Part shown: positions 55,841 to 64,000 of the stretch, piece after piece | Position numbering within the stretch: the first letter of the stretch is position 1 | Layout: each line of letters opens with the position of its first letter | Assembly (NCBI GenBank): GCA_025618425.1 | Contig: CM046835.1 | Location: 17,389,959-17,453,958 of the forward strand | DNA: 64,000 nucleotides | DNA from: Heliocidaris tuberculata | Taxonomy: Eukaryota; Echinodermata; Echinoidea; Camarodonta; Echinometridae | Reading direction: 5' to 3' | The notes under the pieces: model-generated | The model's input: only the letters and a program-made list of their open reading frames with translations | Told to the model about the DNA's origin: nothing | Databases searched by the model: none | Translations under genes and position numbers: made by a program

Positions 55841-58559
55841 GGAAACAGTAGTGTGATGACCCCAAATGATGATGAATTCATAAGAACATTCTTACCTTCT
55901 CAAGTTTTACACAAATCATGCTGCTTATAAAAACATATGTGTTTAAAACACTTGCATTATCAACACTGTTCAATTGAATACATAACTTTGGCACATTCAG
56001 TAGATTCTGATCAATCTTAAAATGGTAGAGAATCATTTAAAAGCAGAATAAATAGTTATTAGAATGTAAAGGAGGCCTAAAACAAAAGGATATTCAAGAG
56101 GAACTTAAAAGGAATGACAAAAGATCTCTGAAAAGACTGACAGAAGGGAAAAGGAAAAACAGAACGAAAATATAGCGAAGAAGACAAGGAAACAGTATGA
56201 ATTTGGCATGAAAGATACTCGACTCCGCAGTATCTCAAAAGAATCATATCATACAATGCAATTCAGATGGCCCCATGGCTATTTTCACATATCATTTCAT
56301 CTAAAAATAATCTAAAATATTTACAACTTTCATCAAGATACAAGATTTTGGTGCTCAAGACCTAACCATTTCTGAAGCGAAAAAGAAAAATTAAAAAATG
56401 GCTCAACTTATACAACTCTACATTATATTTATGTCTCATAAGCAAGGAGAAGCTTTTTGATCTTGAAGCTAAAACACAGTTTTCAAATTACACAACTGAA
56501 TACACTAACATAATTGACTGACCAGAATCCCATATTAATGTTTCATTTCTCAGCTGAAACACAAAGATATATACTTGCATTAATATTTTACTACATGCAA
56601 AAAATGTAAACTGTACACTATTAAAACAGATCCTCAAAAGAACTTCAAAATTGTGCTGCATAGTCTGAAAAGTGAGATATTTTTTCAGTAAAAACAGCAT
56701 TTTCTAATAATCAAATAGACAATGCAATCAAGTAATACATGATGCCATGTAATATTATTTACAAAATGATTTTTCAATCAGTACACTTTCCTTTAATGTA
56801 CAATGCAGCACGACTATAATACAGAATACAAAATTACATATCTAATTCTTATACATCAGACATTCACTGACACAAAATCCTGTACAAATTCATTCATCAT
56901 CATATAAAAGGAGCATCTCGTAGCACACAAAAATGGTCTCATAAGTTTGAATTAATCTCAAATTATTTAGGTTGTGCATAACATGTCTCAAAGACATAAG
57001 AACATGGTGAGAGATTTGTATTACAGTAAAAACTGAATTAAAACTAAGCTAAATTTCTTTCATGTAATTTGGATGTAGCATTTAATTAATTTGTGACTTC
57101 AGTTCACAAAAGTTTTTACTCTGTGACTGCAATGAAACTGTATTTTGAGAGAAAAAAATATCAGTTATCAATTTTAAACCAATTTTAACACAGCTATACA
57201 CAAATAAGTCTACTGTAGTCCTGACAAGGACCAATGTTCTAAGGTTTCTTGATTTATTTATTGACTATTACCAATATTCCATATCAACTGGACAACTGTA
57301 AAATTAACAGTCTCTATTTGTTCATTATTTCTCAGAGATCTAAACCTATACAAATCAATGATCTTCACTTTTCAAATCAGGGAGAGCTTACTAGTTAAGT
57401 TGCCATGTTTAAACTATGGTACATTGAACTATTTTGATACATGTAATACTGAGTCTAAAGTCTATGATAAACACCTGACAAATCAATGATATAACCTAGT
57501 TCGTATACATATTTTTCTACATTTTGTTTTAAAAAAACATAGCTTTGTTTGAATCAGCAATACAAAATGAGCACCAATTTAGTAATAGTATGATATAACT
57601 TTTTATTTTGGTATATAATGAGTGTACTGAAAGATTGTGGAAGTAGGGACATACAAGGCACATACAAGGCAAATGATAAAAACTGTCTTGGGCAGGGAAG
57701 ACAGAAGGTATAAAAGGTTTTCCACACAGATTTCTTGAACTACACATACCATGGTTGGTTTAGACTTCTCCTACAAATGTTCTTTTTCTGATACTGAATA
57801 GTTCAAACCACATTCCATTTTCCATGATTGTAATACTGTCAAGTAATATCTCCACTTTGTCTTTTTTCAGTATCTCCTTGTTATGCAATTTACAAATCAT
57901 TTTGGAATAGGCTACATTTTGAGTTGAATCTTTAATATAAGCACACAATATAAAATCCAGCACACATAACAGGTTCTTAATGATATACCTCCTCTGCGAA
58001 TCAAACTGTGAACTTTCCCATGACATATATTGCATTTGTCCACTTTGAATACAGATATTTATGAATACTGGTACATGTCTTTGGTTACAAAATATGATTT
58101 TACTTTGAAGTACCTCATGCAGATATTCAAGGTTTTGGCTCTGTTAAAGAAATAAAAGCACTTCTTTTTCCATATTGTTAATATTGGCACTTTGCATATC
58201 ATTTTGCTTGTATATATGAACAAATAATTCATATAAAGATTATACAATTTCAAAGTAACTCTTGATACAACTCTGTATTTTGCAGGTCTGAGTACCTAAG
58301 TATTGAAATCTTACTCAGATCTGGATGGTGAGTATACATACGTATACTATGAATGATAATGTGCATTTTTCAAAATAAAATATTACACTATACATACCAA
58401 AATCATATTTAAATTTGTTTATTTATTTTGTAAACCAAATAATTTCCATGCATTAAAACCGGACACAGGCTACAGAAAAAAAAATGTATTACTCTCTGCC
58501 ATAATGTTATACTGCCCACTTTGAGGCATTGTTTTAATGTTAATTTCATCAAGAATGTA

Positions 58560-58790
58560 TGACATTCACCCCATTTCAGCCAACATCTGATAGTGTGAGT
58601 AACAGCTAATCAATGGTTAGTAAACTGTTTAATACTGTGACTGGTAATTATTCCATTAATGTTGTGGTGGCAGCGGTGGGATACGAACCTACGCCATCAA
58701 AATGACGGAGTTGAAGAACCATTTATTCGGTCATACTGGCAATAAGAGATGCCTGCAGAAAAGGGGATAAGGTCTTACAACTCTCATTTA
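58560..58790 (-). mobile_element. Possible tRNA-derived SINE
   Basis: On the minus strand, GTAGGTTCGTATCCCACCGC (B-box-like GGTTCGTATCCC at plus 58,678-58,689) is followed by TGCCACCA, as at the 3' end of a tRNA. Beyond it lies an unrelated tail ending in TTACTCACACTATCAGATG. The A box is not clear and a full cloverleaf was not found, so this is not called a tRNA gene. Confidence 0.45.
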
Positions 58791-59427
58791 ATATAACATT
58801 GGGACAATGCCTCAAGGAGAGCAGCATAACACTATGGCACTGCAGCGGCTATAGCATTCTGATAACGCCATAGAGTCACAATGTCAAATATTTTTTTCCT
58901 TGGAATACCTCCAAGACCAAGTCCATGCACTAGTGTTCTTTGAGAAGGTTCATCAATTACCTAGTAACTTGGATAGGACTTAAAGCAGTAGGTCACCATG
59001 GTTGCTTAACTACAAGAATACACATGTTTTCTAAGCAGTCAGGGTAAATAAATCATCAATCAAAAATAACAGATTAGCTAGTTAGATTATGCTCGAAATC
59101 TATCTATACCCCTGGATCAACTCTGAGCGGAAGTCTGCTGGCTTGATCACATAAGTCGTAACACACAGTGTATCAAATTAAAATTGCTCTATGCATCCAT
59201 ATGACTTTGTCGATTTTTTTTACCTAGATCAAACCACACTGATCAAGGCACATGGCATACATCCCTAAATTCTAATACAGAATCAAACAGTGTTGGTCAA
59301 TATGTAGGGAATCAAAGGCCATGTTCTGCTTCTGTACAAGGCCCAACTGATGATGGCATTAGGTACATCCCTATAAATGCACTGTGAAGTCAGTAAATGT
59401 ACACCAAATAATGGCCATGATAACAGA

Positions 59428-64000
<4,573 letters not shown>

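Larger units (their letters stand above)
54605..59427 (-). other. AT-rich region downstream of smo: likely 3' UTR and/or intergenic
   Basis: The region is mostly unique AT-rich sequence with few repeats, unlike the rest of the window, which would fit a long 3' UTR of the minus-strand smo gene. It includes a C/CT tract at 54,867-54,898. An AATAAA on the minus strand lies at 58,722-58,727, but inside a repeat. The true polyadenylation site could not be determined. Confidence 0.4.

Noticed and set aside
58672..58740. Functional tRNA gene
   Set aside because: B box and CCA-like end are present, but no convincing A box, acceptor 5' strand or anticodon stem was found.

Overview
This is a eukaryotic (metazoan) genomic window from a repeat-rich, intron-rich genome. 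Spliceosomal introns, a Hedgehog-pathway Smoothened gene, a DTWD1 gene, and many small DNA transposons, minisatellites and homopolymer G/C tracts point to a marine invertebrate. An echinoderm, such as a sea urchin, is my best guess; that is inference from protein similarity and repeat style and is not proven. Nothing bacterial, no CRISPR array and no operon is present. Gene density is very low: three genes can be supported, and almost everything else is repeats. Layout: (1) 1-360 holds the first coding exon of a DTWD1-like tRNA-modification gene on the minus strand, running out of the left edge. (2) 500-8,900 is a transposon-dense spacer: a foldback element with a perfect ~300-bp palindrome, a decayed non-LTR retrotransposon with recognisable reverse-transcriptase motifs, and several short hAT-like MITEs, two of them here with exact 8-bp target duplications. 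(3) 8,914-12,524 is a three-exon plus-strand gene for an unrecognised 164-residue protein with two Cys/Cys/Cys-x2-His modules followed by an Arg/Glu/Ala-rich tail; possible extra 3' exons continue to about 14,350. (4) 15,740-28,500 is a satellite-like field with a ~300-bp monomer (five units at exactly 301-bp spacing) and a ~1.26-kb higher-order duplication, interrupted by MITEs. (5) 28,500-36,900 is AT-rich, with degenerate repeats and inverted repeats and no gene that I can see. (6) 36,970-48,230 is an 11-kb minisatellite of a 17-bp unit; it creates long but almost certainly spurious reading frames. (7) 48,230-54,600 is a nest of DNA transposons, including elements inserted inside another element. 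(8) 54,600-59,427 is AT-rich, probably smo 3' UTR or intergenic DNA, with a tRNA-derived SINE candidate. (9) 59,428-64,000 holds eight exons of smoothened on the minus strand, covering part of the seven-transmembrane domain and the whole cytoplasmic tail; the 5' part lies beyond the right edge. The three genes have no evident functional link. DTWD1 modifies tRNA, Smoothened is the Hedgehog signal transducer, and the Cys/His gene is of unknown function. The most interesting items are the Cys/His gene, the conserved PKA-pseudosubstrate-like motif in the Smoothened tail, the nested transposons with exact target duplications, the perfect 297-bp palindrome, and the conserved hairpin-plus-AATAAA cassette scattered through the 17-bp minisatellite.
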